Below, in pieces: positions 49,001 to 60,300 of a stretch of DNA of 64,000 nt. Positions within the stretch are counted from its first letter, which is position 1. The number at the start of each line of letters is the position of its first letter. This stretch comes from Asparagopsis taxiformis (Eukaryota; Rhodophyta; Florideophyceae; Bonnemaisoniales; Bonnemaisoniaceae). The DNA lies in assembly GCA_030407315.1 (NCBI GenBank), contig JALQPE010002409.1, forward strand, positions 1 through 64,000, in the 5' to 3' direction. Made by a program: the position numbers and the translations under genes. A model generated the notes under the pieces. The model made no database searches. It worked only from the letters and a program-made list of their open reading frames with translations, and had not been told where the DNA came from.

Positions 49001-51972
49001 GGTATCGACTTCTTATGACCCGCGCTCTGGTCATTGAGCCGATATATGCTAAAGATCAATGGTTGGATTTTGCTACTATGTGCCGCAAGAACAAGCTACT
49101 TCCAATGGCAAGTGAAGCTTTGCGTATGCTAGTGAAGCCATTTCGTTATGAACCAGACTCGAATGCGACCTCGGAGCCACTGCCAGAGAGATTGGAAGAT
49201 TGGAGTACACATTCCATTGCAAGGATTGAAGATCTTGAAGTGAGGTTTGCCTGTATCAAACATTTTTGGGCCATTGGAAGGAAAGAAGAAGCCTTTCGCA
49301 GTCTAGATGCATGCCGAAATGAGTACCTGATTGATCCAAGTATGTCTACTGCGGACTCGGACATTTTTCATGGTGACATGTTTCATGGAAGCGACCTGAA
49401 GAAGAAGAGGGTTCTTGGCAGCGAGGTTTTCTCCAAGTTGTCAAAGTGGGCTAAGCGCTTGGTGGAGAACGACCAAACTCCAGGTATAACTATGGAAACT
49501 TCGCTTCTATACGCTGAGCGCGCAACCCAGATTCGCCCTGATTGGTACAAAGCTTGGCACTATTGGGGATCACTTAATTCTCATCGAGTGGAATGTTTGC
49601 CGGAACGTGCTGGAACGAAGTCTCACCAGGGCAATGATCACAAAAAGACTAGATGGCATGGTGCCGGAAGCAGGTTGCCAGGGAGACTGGGGCAGGAGGA
49701 AAAACTATATCTAACACAAGCTGTAAGAGGCTACTTCCGAGCTATTGACTTGCATGGGAAGACTAGGCTCGAAGACTCATTGAAGGTTCTAACACTGTGG
49801 TTTAAGTATGGTGGACATGCGAACTTGCACGTTGAGTTTGACGCAGGGTTTGCATCGACTAACATTGCTATGTGGCTGGAAGTTGTGCCGCAAATCATTG
49901 CTCGCCTGCATACGCCTTTCCCTGGTGTTGAAAGGGGTGTGAAATCTTTATTGACGAGAATTGGGAAGGAGCACCCGCAAGTAGCAGTGTACCCATTAAC
50001 TGTTGCGAAGAGCACGCTCGACTCAAGACAAGAAAAGCGCCGCCGAGCCGCTGGAGAAATTCTCGACGAAATGAGAATAGACCATGATGATATTGTTTCC
50101 CAAGCAGAAGTTGTTGCGCGAGAATTGGTGAGAGTAGCGATTTTGTGGACAGAAATATGGTACGAAAGACTTGAAGAAGCATCGAAGTTATATTTCGGAG
50201 AACAGAACGTGAATGGAATGCTGGACACATTGCTTCCCCTTCATGCTGAAATGGAGAAAGGGCCAGAAACATCATGCGAAGAAAGTTTCGTGGCTGAGTT
50301 TGGCGAAGATCTGCGAAAGGCTGGGGAACTCTGCAAGAGTTATAGAGAAGAACAACGTCGCGGTGCAGATGAAGCTGGAATTATGCGTTACATCACTCAG
50401 GCTTGGGATCTATACTATCAGGTATTTCGAAAGATACAGCGCCAGCAGCAAACCATGCTTGCTCTAAACCTGGCAAAGGTTTCAGCTGGGTTGAATAAGC
50501 AATCTGGTCTCGTACTCGCGGTACCAGGTACATATGACCCAAGCGAAGGAGTTGCTGTTGTGGGAATCCAATCATTTAGTGAACAGTTGCATGTGATTCA
50601 GAGCAAACAGAGGCCGCGAAAACTGTTTATCATGGGTAGTGATGGCTACAAGTATAACTTCCTTCTGAAAGGCCATGAGGATTTACGACAAGACGAAAGG
50701 GTAATGCAAGTATTTGGCCTCGTCAACAAGTTGTTCGAGAAGAGTGAACAGAAAGCAATCCTGAGTGGAGTTGACATCAAAAGGTACGCCGTAATTGCTC
50801 TCTCGGCAAATGCTGGCCTCATTGAATGGGTGCCGGACTGCGACACAATGCATGCACTTGTCAAAGAGCACCGTGAAACGCGTAAGATTATGCCAAACGT
50901 CGAACACAAGGTGATGCTCCGAATAGCTCCAGAGCCAGATCGCCTCCCGCTGCTGCACAAAGTTGATTTGTTTGAATTCATGCTGCAAAACACAGAGGGT
51001 GGAGATATTGCAAAAGTTCTTTGGCTGAAGAGCAGAAACTCGGAAATGTGGTTGGATCGGAGAACTACGTACGCAAAGTCCCTGGCCACAACTTCTATGA
51101 CAGGGTATCTGTTGGGACTTGGCGATCGGCATCCATCTAATCTAATGATTGAAAGGTCAACTGGCAAGATGATGCATATTGACTTTGGGGATTGCTTCGA
51201 AGTTGCTATGAAACGGGAAAAGTATCCAGAAAAGGTTCCATTCCGCCTTACACGCATGTTAGTGCTTGCACTGGAACCTTGTGGTGTTGAAGGTTACTTC
51301 CGGCATACATGTGAAGCAACTATGGGTGTACTGCGGCAGAACACCGCTAGGGAATCGTTGATGTCAATGATGGAGGCGTTTGTATACGATCCTCTCATCC
51401 GCTGGAAACTGATCGGAGCAGAGGAGCTTCATCAGATCCAAGACGAAGAGTCTACCAACAGACTAGAGCGACAGAACATGGCAACAAGTGCTGTCTGGAC
51501 GGGTACGAATTCGAGAACTCAAGCAAATGGTGGAGAGGTTTCAGATATTGTTGCGAGTCTGCGAGAGACAGGAAGTTTGTCTGCATCACTTTTGCGGCAT
51601 AATAGCAATTTTCATGGAAACGCTGCGGTTGAGCTGGAGCCAGGGGCGATTGCAACGCCCCAAACGGGTGGAAATGTACAGCATGATGATGAAGTCACTG
51701 ACCCTGCCGAACTACCAACTCCGAATAGGGAAGCAAGAATCGCGCGTGAAAGACTGTTACGCGACACAGATCCAACACATCTTCGAATCACGCATGTTTC
51801 AAATGAACGTGCTGAGCTAGCCCTTAATCGCTTTTGGGACAAACTGTTGGGGAGGGATTTTGATCCCAATACTACTCTTCGTGTCAAGGAGCAGGTCGAA
51901 TTGCTAATCCGTGACGCCAGAAACATTGAAAATTTATGTGCGTTGTTCTTAGGCTGGTGTGCTTTCTGGTAA
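43045..51972 (+). CDS. TOR: Target of rapamycin (TOR) kinase, one intron
   Basis: PI3K-related serine/threonine kinase, the catalytic subunit of TOR complexes that couple nutrients to growth. Exon 1 is 43045-43142 (MADFGLPFSPDEETEASK...); exon 2 is 43230-51972. The intron is 87 bp, GTAAGT to CAACAG with CTAAC at 43195, and the frame joins cleanly (GC|T = Ala). Total 2,946 aa. Order: HEAT repeats to about residue 1500; FAT about 1550-2300; FRB about 2335-2450 (LEEASKLYFGE ... ITQAWDLYYQVF); kinase about 2480-2800 with HEDLRQDERVMQVFGL, GLGDRHPSNL and HIDFGDCFE; C-terminal FATC ending GWCAFW. FRB residues equivalent to the rapamycin contacts Ser2035, Phe2039, Trp2101, Tyr2105 and Phe2108 of human mTOR are kept, with an 8-residue insertion (about EEQRRGADEAG) before the last helix. 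Confidence 0.97.
43143..43229 (+). other. TOR intron 1 (87 bp)
   Basis: 5' splice site GC|GTAAGT, branch-like CTAAC at 43195-43199, 3' site CCAACAG. Without removal the frame meets TAA at 43144. Confidence 0.9.
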
Positions 51973-52128
51973 CTTCTAGTTTAGGGTGAGATGCAGTCCA
52001 GTTCAATTGGTCGTACTATGTTGTAGTAGCTTGAACAGGGAATTGCCAGCTTGTCTGGGGTTATGTTGGTGGATGGGAATGTATAACACTGTAACATATT
52101 GTAGGATGGATTCATGTATAAAAGGAAC

Positions 52129-53083
52129 TCAAAACATCATTCGTCTGGACGTTGTTGTACCGGAGCCAACAACGACAATCTCCGAATCACGTAGTTCAAC
52201 TATTCCACACGCTCCCTCTGCACCAGAGTCGACAATAGACTCGAAAGTTACGTGATGTACACCACCCACCTCCGCATATCCCCCTTCATGATAATGCCCA
52301 CAGAAATATGCTTTGACAGTGCCCGCATTGCTATGCAACAGTTGCGCAACCTTTGCACTATCCCAAATTAAATGAGTCGGTAAGGCCGCGTCCGCTACAA
52401 TTGGATGATGGCCACACACGATAGCAAATCGTCCCTCCTCTGCTGTACGCCGCAATACGTCCTGCAGCCATACAATTTGATCTGGACCAAGTCCAGAATT
52501 CCAATCCTTTGCATTGGCATCGTCAACATGCTCGTCAAGATACTTACGCGCCACTGCACATAAAGGGTGGCTCTCTTCACGATGCACAGATAGGTCTACA
52601 GAATCCAATACGATGATACGCCACTTTTCAGAAACATCCTTGAAATAATATGTAGGCTCTGGTAATCGCAACTTGTCCACCAGATACTCGCGTCCCGCGT
52701 CCAGACAGTGGTTGCCGAGGACATGAATGACGGGCCGCTGAAGATCGTCCAGACAATTGATAACGCTCTGGAGATCATCGCGCGTCTTCTCGACAGTCTC
52801 GTTGCCGTCCACTATGTCGCCGAGATGAATACTGAGATGCACATCATGTGAGTTTATATGCTGCACGGCACGCTTCGTCTTTGGAATTATCTCGCTGTAT
52901 TTCCGGACGTTTCCAACGTACTGGGAGACGGTAGGACAGAGAGACGTATTTGTCAGAATGCTGTCGTACTACGATCGGATTGGACTCGGCAACACGCACT
53001 TCTATGAAAAGATCTGGTTTGTCGGCATACTGAATGTCAGCCAGCACGCCTATGCGCACGGGAGAGCTGATTTCTTTGCCCAT
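52129..53083 (-). CDS. ADPRM: Mn-dependent ADP-ribose/CDP-alcohol diphosphatase, one intron
   Basis: Metallophosphoesterase that hydrolyses ADP-ribose and CDP-alcohols. Exon 1 is 53083-53000 (MGKEISSPVRIGVLADIQYADKPDLFIE); exon 2 is 52920-52129. The intron is 79 bp, GTGCGT to a pyrimidine tract CTGTCCTACCGTCTCCCAG. The joined protein is 291 aa. After the junction the reading YVGNVRKYSEIIPKTKRAV aligns with the family's R-Y-Y-x-x-S-I...RAV helix. Metal-binding motifs in order: ADIQYAD, GDIVDG, GNH, HHPI, GHYHEGGY. Family proteins are about 300-340 aa, so this is a normal length. Likely cytosolic. Convergent with TOR. Confidence 0.88.
52921..52999 (-). other. ADPRM intron 1 (79 bp)
   Basis: Inferred from GT-AG borders, a strong pyrimidine tract, and restoration of the family alignment in frame across the junction. 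Read through unspliced, exon 1's frame runs on to an unrelated tail. Confidence 0.75.
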
Positions 53084-53889
53084 TTCTGTTTGTCAGATTG
53101 TGATTCTGTCTGTGGGAAGTCGAATTGAAACAATTGGGAGGTGTCAGGAGTGGAATGGATGCGATGTAGGTATCTTTGTCTATGGGTAGGGACGACTAGT
53201 GGTGTTCATTGTACCTGACAGAATTCGAATCCGCGCACGGAATATGTCGGGCCTAAATTTTCATTTTGCGAAAATCATATCCAGTGGGAAATTGCATCAC
53301 TACGACAGACACGTCGACGATCATTCAATAGATCTTCCCAAGTCGAGAATATTGGAGACATTTCGCTGTGTCATTCGACGGGTAATCAACTTGTTCTGTG
53401 GGAGGGTGTCTAGATGTCACAGACATTCCTCAATTGTTTACCAACACTCCATCATTCCTCGCAGTTACTACGCCATATGGGGTGTTTCAACGCTCTTCAA
53501 TGCAGCATCTCATTCCGCAGCCCACTACGCATATAGCCAAACACTTCACAATTTCATCCCCAAACAACTACAACCATAAATATACAACTCCTTATTTCCG
53601 TACTTTGGCCCCCTTTTCTAAACTGATAAAATGCCTCCTGCTCTTACATAGTCCTTGACTTAGAAATGCGTCACTCACCAAATGTCCCAATAGATCTCAG
53701 ATTACAAAAGCTGTGCGAACAAATCTTACGCTAGAACGCGCAACGCACACCAGACCCACGACTGGAAAACATTGATGTGAACAAACATACCACTGCAAAG
53801 CACCGATGACATAAGAACTGCCACATGAAAGAAAGCAGCAAGACTCCGACGAACCAGCAGGCAACAATACAATTAGATAAATCACACCA
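53084..53889. other. No gene recognised
   Basis: 806 bp between ADPRM and NOL12, both on the minus strand. It should hold the NOL12 3' end and the ADPRM promoter. The frame at 53199-53579 has no domain and no conserved-looking composition. Confidence 0.45.
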
Positions 53890-54435
53890 TCATTTCTTGA
53901 GGTTCCTCTCTCGTTTAGCTTTCAACTTGGCCTTACGCCTATTCTTCTTCGAAAGCAAATGCGTATACGATACATGGCGTTTCCTACTTGATTTCGAACC
54001 AATCTTCACCTCTTTCCTCGCCTTCAAACTTTCCCCGGCACTCTTACCCGCGTCTGTGTCAGTTTCGCGCGACGTCTGCACCGGGGCGGAGACAGGAGTA
54101 GAATGCAGAGGAGCCACCACAGTTGTGACCGTCACATCCTGCGCCTCATACTGAACAACCTCGCGTTGCTCATTCTCCCCCGCCTCTTCCTCACTGTCCT
54201 CTGCTTGTTGCTCACCATCCTCACTGTCCGAAGCCACGCGCGTCGATGATCGCATCACTTCACGCTTCTGCTTTCTATGCTGTCTCCGCGCCTCCTTGGC
54301 AGCCTCCTTCGCCGTGCTTTTCGCCTGCATGCGTCGCGCCTGTTTGCGCCGTCGGAAACCCATGACAAACTCGCGGTGCGCCTCCGGGTCATATACGACC
54401 GCTGGCGCACCGGACCTCCGACGCCCCCCGTTCAT
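53890..54435 (-). CDS. NOL12: Nucleolar protein 12 / Rrp17 family
   Basis: 181 aa from ATG 54435 (MNGGRRRSGAPAVVYD); the upstream in-frame TTG extension to 54492 is not a likely start. The family signature is near the N-terminus: VVYDPEAHREFVMGFRRRKQ, followed by a Lys/Arg/Ala/Glu helix. Yeast Rrp17 and human NOL12 are RNA-binding nucleolar proteins of pre-60S rRNA processing; Rrp17 is a 5'-3' exonuclease. An acidic middle and a basic C-terminal tail (KKNRRKAKLKAKRERNLKK) complete the typical layout. Confidence 0.85.
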   Translation of the reverse strand: MNGGRRRSGAPAVVYDPEAHREFVMGFRRRKQARRMQAKSTAKEAAKEARRQHRKQKREVMRSSTRVASDSEDGEQQAEDSEEEAGENEQREVVQYEAQDVTVTTVVAPLHSTPVSAPVQTSRETDTDAGKSAGESLKARKEVKIGSKSSRKRHVSYTHLLSKKNRRKAKLKAKRERNLKK

Positions 54436-54867
54436 TCTGAGATTCAAGGAGGGAGCAGAATGGGCACCCGTAGATTCGGCGAGTTCGATCAACCGGGAGG
54501 TTGAAGTTAGCGCGCATCGACGTCGTTCTGGGATGTGGGTGATGATGATAAAGTCGCCATCACTAACCCTAGATGGATATCATATTGTTGATTAAAAATA
54601 TATTAAATTAATTAGCTGCGGATCCTTGTCAGTATATTGGTGGTACATTGTTGGGATCAGAACAAACCGTTCAACATCATCGACTTACTCGAGTGATGCA
54701 CCATCTATTCCACGTCATGCCGCGGAGTCCGGCGCTTGTTCGTGACAGCGGCGGAGCAGTCGTGCTAGTGATTCCTCTTGCTTCAGTAGAGATGCTGGCA
54801 ATTGACTCTAATGAATGGAGAGCACAGATTTGAAATGTATCTGCGAGTGGTGATTAATCTCATTTCA
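54436..54867. promoter_or_regulatory. Intergenic, NOL12 promoter and REV3 3' flank
   Basis: 432 bp. A/T-rich at 54590-54620. No gene recognised. Confidence 0.45.
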
Positions 54868-57800
54868 CTATTTCCATATGTTTGCATCGTTCAGGATCAT
54901 TTGTAGTCTGGCTATCCTCTTCTGCGCAACGCTTCTACCTTCATGTACGCTGCAGATCAAATTGTGACATTTCACGTCTTGCTCGCGAATCATTAGATCT
55001 GACACGCACTGCATACATTGTCGCAATAATTCGCTATGTTCCTTCTCTTCTTCCAGAGCGCGCATACTTATCAAGTATCGCGATGCCTGCACACCCGCCT
55101 CTCCACTGAGACAATTTCTGCAGAGCTGCTGTCCGATTCCCTTGCCGTGGCATATGGCGCATTTCTCTGTTGCGTAAAACATATGCAGACTGCTCTGCTT
55201 CGATTTGGTACGAAGCCGCTGCTGCTTATCAGCTGATATGAAGGGTTCGTACAGTCGACGTGGCATTTCCGCATACCAAACTGCTACTTTCACCCCAACA
55301 AGACTCAACACTCTATCTAGAGCGGGCAGCACCTGCTTCGTGATGTAGTACGTCGTATTCAACCGCGCCATTCCCTGCTGTGCTGCTAGAATGTATTCGT
55401 CTGGAGCGACAACGCAGTCCTTTAGTGGAGCCCCTGGTCCACCATATAGGACAACAAACGCCACTCGTTCCCCATGCCGAGGAACTGCACGTGAGTCATA
55501 TTCCATACTTTTCGTTGCTACTATTGCCGCAGGTGGCATATGGCCCTCTTTGTATGATCCAAGCTTGACTTCCTTGCGGAAAATGTATTGCGAGAATGGT
55601 ATGCGATCGGTATGCAGCCTCTGACATAGTCGTTGGACGTATTGCTTCACCGAAGATATGTCCTTACTTTCGAAAAGTATTCTCAGCGACTTTTCAAGCG
55701 CTGTCTGTACCAATGGACAAGAATCACGCCGAACTGTTTCGATTCCTTTCGCGTCAAATATAGGAACAGCTTGGGTGCGAGACTCATAACTATAACCCAC
55801 GTACCGCTTTTTGGTTTGCAACACACATGGTTGATACACTTTTTCCAACTTCAATGTGATCGGATCCGCGAATATTGACGCTGCATGTGATACAATCTTC
55901 TCCCCAATTGTAAACGCCTCATCCCTTGTTGCACCTGGGACTTGAACGAATAGCGAATCCGTGTCGCCGTATACTACCGTCGCACCGCACTCGGGTCGAA
56001 GCACATCCTCGACGTATCCAATAATCGTCTCAAGAGAATCTCTCCCGCATTGTACGATGGCATCAGCCAGTCCAGCGCATGGCATACGGCCTGAGAAACT
56101 GGCAGATGTGTATCCATACGTTACGTTAGCGATCATTTTCAGGCCAAACTGCCTTGCCTGAAGCAAACGCGTCGTCACATCATCATCGTGAGTTTCCTTC
56201 AGAGCTGTCTTCACCATCACTCGCGTTTCCAGCAGCTCTTCCAGTAGCTGCGGCAGAATTCCTCGCTGAACCTCTGCGGTCGCAAACATTTCACCATTTG
56301 ACGCCACGAATATATCCTTGGAAGTGTCCAAACCACTATCGTCCAGCTGTGGAGGACTGTACTTCTCAACGACTCCAACCCTGCGCACTTCGCTCCATCT
56401 CGATATTCTGTTCAGATTACCCATCATCGTGCTGTAGCACAAGTTGTGGGCAATGACCACAGACGGGTACAAGCTCTGAAAGTCAAGAACGATGACTGGG
56501 TCCACGTAGAGCGCAGAGAGCGGCTCGATGACCAGGGGTAACGCCTCCACAGCAGGTTGTCGAAATACGTCGTCTTTCTGTGCTGCGAGGAGAAGAAAGC
56601 CTTTTGCGTGAGCAACGCGGGCAAGCATGCTTTCAACGCGAAACTGGCTTCCGCGCGTATGTACACTCATGAAATCAATTCCAAACACTCGTCCAAGCTC
56701 CCCAGTTCTGCTAATGACATTGAGTTTGTCTATGATTGCCACATTCAAAAGAGTAATACGTACGAGATATTGAATCGCTCTAGGAAGACTCTTGTCGTTA
56801 CGAAACCAGTCTTCAATATCCCGATTCTTATGACATGGAAATGTCGTATGGAACAATTCAGCACCAACTGCTTCTCTCGAGTAGGCAGATAACTTGACTT
56901 CCTTTCGAACAATGCGCCATAAGCTCATGACATGACGACCAATGATCTTTACATCTGCACCCTTCCTGTGATAGTAAGCAACCGCAGCAGCAAATTCTCC
57001 ATTGTTGTTTCCTCGTGATAACTCAGCTCCTGTCGATTTCACTAAACGAGATGCCAATTGACCAAATTGATGGTTGATGGATAGCGAGCGTTCAAGAATA
57101 TATCCAATCGACGCATTTTGGGTCTCGAAGCCAACGAGAATATCTGGATCTACCTTCCTCATATGGGCAGCGAGTGCGTCCAATAAATGCATTTCGGATT
57201 CTACTTTGATCACTGGGCAGCAACAGTCACTCAGTTCTCGTCGGCATTCTTGTGCAAACACAATGGGCTCTTGCACAGCTTGTGTAGCATCTCTTCGATC
57301 CTTCTTAGTTGCCACACAAACCGCGAGAATAGCATTGCGCCCTGGGTCTGGAAATTTCTCGGAGTGGCTTGAAGCGAGCACCTTCCAGAGGATAAGGATC
57401 AAATAATGTCTGTCAGCTCCCTTTGATATCTTTTCCAAGCTTGCAACCTGAACTCTTCAGAGAACGTGCACTGTTACCTTACCTCAACAGACATTGTGAC
57501 TATATTTTGGTGACTATGGGGAGATTCTGAGAGTGAAATCGAGCTATTCTTTTCCGAACGTGGTGTTTCCGATAGTGTTCTTCGCCTGTACGATTGGTCT
57601 CTCCTTTTCACCACAGCTTACAAGTCGAACCAAAACAAGCGTCATCAGAACGTTAGATACATTGCGGAAAAGAAACTCAAAGATTCTGAAAAGCGGTTTG
57701 CTGATGTACTCACAATCTATGACTGGGTTTGCTCTTAATTGGAAAGCCTCGTCGTACTTCGGTGATAATGGACGATTGTGCTCATAGTCATTATCAGTTT

Positions 57801-59976
57801 TTCCGGAGTTCTGCAGTTGAGAATTGTTCGGAAGAGAAGACGGAGTGGAAAGCATTGATCGTTCCTTGCCATCCATCTCTCCCATATCATGAGAACGTGG
57901 TGTGAGCCTCATAAATCCACCGCCTGATGCGCTCCCACTCTCCCGTAGTGTTTCATTAAAATCTCGTCTTATCTCACGACCAGCAGAATCGATATCAATT
58001 CTCTCACGTCCTCGTTTAGGGCTCTTTCCGGATATCGTTGGGTTTTTGTACAAAAGTGAGGACGCAAGGGGTGGTTTAACGACTGGACATATCCATCGAG
58101 GGAGGACTTCAATGTTTGTTCTAGCAGTGTTGAATGATGGTGGGAACGGCTCATACCCAGAGGCGCCCGGACCGCGAATTTTAAGGATCACACCACCATA
58201 CACTTGTGCCGACTTGGTGACATCCTTCGCTTTGCTGTAATACGGGGTTCTGTACGTAATTGATAGAGCTTCATGTTTGCCAACACTACCGTTAATGGAA
58301 GAAAATAAGGGCGGTCTCTCAGAGGGGCGGATAAATGTTGTTGTGCCCTTCAAATTTTTCGAGCTGGGCACAATACTTCCTGGTGCGCTAACGGGCAGAG
58401 GCGACCCTGAAGGATTTGTGTTTACCACCAAATGATCTTGCGATGGAACCTCCTCGGCAACGACAAATTCTTGTGAAGATGGAAGCATTAAACGCATTCT
58501 TTTCCCCGGTGTAGTGATCTGCATCGACTTGGGCAACTCTGTCGAAACATTTTCATTTCCTGCTTGTTCTATGTCACAATCCTCAGGAGAACCAGCTTTA
58601 CCTTCTTGACCATCAGTGTCTCCATCTGCAGTATCTGGGTGCTCGCCGTTGCTATGGGACGTAGATTGGGTGCAATCAGCAATATCTTTCCAAGTGCGCT
58701 CAATGACTTCACAATCGTCGTCACTGTCATCTCCATTCTCCCTTTCTTGTTCGTCTTCTCTAGGATGAAGTTGATCTACGTCCTCTACAGAAAGCTGTGG
58801 GTCAAAGGAAACCTTTGAACCACCATTAGCATCCAAATAAGCCAAAAGATCGTCATACTGCGACGATACTGCGCTTGCACCTTGCGTTGGAGCAAAAGCT
58901 TCGACACAGTCCGAAGCTTCATTTGCCATGTCCACATCATTATCCTCGCAGGATTGGGAGTGGGAATTTTGAGTATGGACAACTTCACCAAGCTTTTCTA
59001 CGAGGTGTGCCAGGTTCAATTTTGCTCCTGCTGTAACCGGACGCTCCTTCTTCTCCTTCCGATGTGGATATTTTCCAGTTCGTAAACGTTCTTCCTCCCA
59101 TAACAGGGTGAGCGTTTTGGATAGGAACGAGTATTCATTTCCGCAACTGTTCGCACTTACATCGATTATCTGGTGTGGAAAGGCATCGAGTTCCAGCTCG
59201 GAATTCGACCTCCTTGCTACGTGAAACGGCCAAAAAAGCTGAGGTTGCTGGACTTCGAGACCGTGTAAAAAGAGTCTATCAACAGCACGTGCGGCAAAGG
59301 ACGCCGCAACATCACGATGCTGTGCTGGAGGAAGTGGCGGGCGGAATTTGGCGGCGGATAATGTGATATAGCCCATACCTGATAATGAATAATCGATGAG
59401 AAACTGCATGTAGAACGGTATATGTGATTCGAATGGGTGCATAGTGTGTGCATGAAGAGAGGATGGAAGCGCGCGTTGCGAAACAATATTTGCAATTCGC
59501 TGGATTGTACGCGGATTGAAGGTGGAAACTTTCAGAAACACTTGCGGCGATGTAGTGTATCCGTAGATATTCTTCTTGAGAACAGGTTCAATGTCAGCGA
59601 TGAATCGAGGCTGTTGCTCGGGGGCGTCATCTGCCGGTGCGTCAGTTGTATACGCGGCGCGAAGACAGTTTTCGAGTTGCTCGCGGAGCTCACGGGTGTA
59701 GGGAAGCGTGTTTTCGGAAGAGACTGTGCTTGGAAGTGGGAGATAGAGATAGGGCCGTACGCCATGGATGTGGAGACAGGCTCTTTGACCTGCCGGTGTC
59801 GCTCCAAATATGCGAATGACAGGTAGTTTTGGAGCTGTTTGGGTTTCAATACTTGTGAGACGGGCTGCTTGGAAGGAGATTGATGAGGAGTAGTCGCGGA
59901 GTGGGTGGAGGTAGTGATCTATGTGCACGATTCGGATGCTTATCAGGTCAGGATATAAAGCGGAATTTGCTGCCAT
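54868..59976 (-). CDS. REV3: DNA polymerase zeta catalytic subunit Rev3, three exons with a 17-nt micro-exon
   Basis: B-family translesion polymerase. Exon 1 is 59976-57714, micro-exon 57499-57483, exon 3 57381-54868; total 1,597 aa. N-terminus SIRIVHIDHYLHPLRDY ... IFGATPAGQRACLHIHGVRP is the conserved Rev3 start. A long acidic/Ser-rich linker follows (about 330-730). The micro-exon, read as FTMSVE with its neighbours, restores the family stretch (human LTVMSLEL) and leads into VLASSHSEKFPDPGRNAI. Polymerase motif A DFQSLYPSVV (near 1057), motif B QFGLKMIANVTYGYTSA, motif C YGDTDSLFVQ (near 1230), and KKRYVGYSYE. C-terminal Cys clusters are CAICHGKGIGQQLCRNC and a second CMQC...KCHNLIC, the Fe-S cluster site that binds Rev7/Pol31-type partners. 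ATG 59976 fits the family start. Confidence 0.93.
57382..57482 (-). other. REV3 intron 2 (101 bp)
   Basis: Begins GTAAGG after GTTGAG and ends CTGGAAG before GTGCTCGCTTC. Phase 0. Confidence 0.7.
57500..57713 (-). other. REV3 intron 1 (214 bp)
   Basis: Begins GTGAGT after ATAGATT and ends AAATATAG before TCACAATG. Phase 1. It contains the stop codon (TAG at about 57544) that otherwise ends the first reading frame. Confidence 0.7.
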
Positions 59977-60300
59977 TCTGCCGGATTGGCACGGGATGGA
60001 GACGAGTTGTGCTGGCTTCTGTCATGAATTGAGATGAGAACAGTGCGCAACTGGGATTCAAGTCGGCATGGCATGGCATGGAATGTCAGGTCCCTTACGT
60101 TGACAAACTAAACTTGGTGCGAATGGCAGGTTTGATTTCAGAATTTGCAAAAAGTTGCAATCGCGCTGATTCGTTGAACGTCGTCGCAGTAGATACCGGT
60201 CACGCAGAGACGCTGCTGACTTGTGCGCACTCGTCATTAAGCGAGCAGCCCCCGCGAAACAATCAGGAGTTGGCGCATTGAGGATCGATTAGGTCGAAAG
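59977..60300. promoter_or_regulatory. Divergent promoter region of REV3 and the RluA-type gene
   Basis: 324 bp between opposite start codons, with GGCATGGCATGGCATGGAAT near 60065 as a short tandem. No gene seen. Confidence 0.5.

Noticed and set aside
52968..52999. 31-nt intron in ADPRM ending at ATCGTAG
   Set aside because: The longer 79-bp intron ends in a strong pyrimidine-CAG and restores the family alignment (RKYSEIIPKTKRAV); the 31-nt version would insert unaligned residues.
53199..53579. 126-codon plus-strand ORF
   Set aside because: No recognisable domain, odd composition, lies between same-strand genes.
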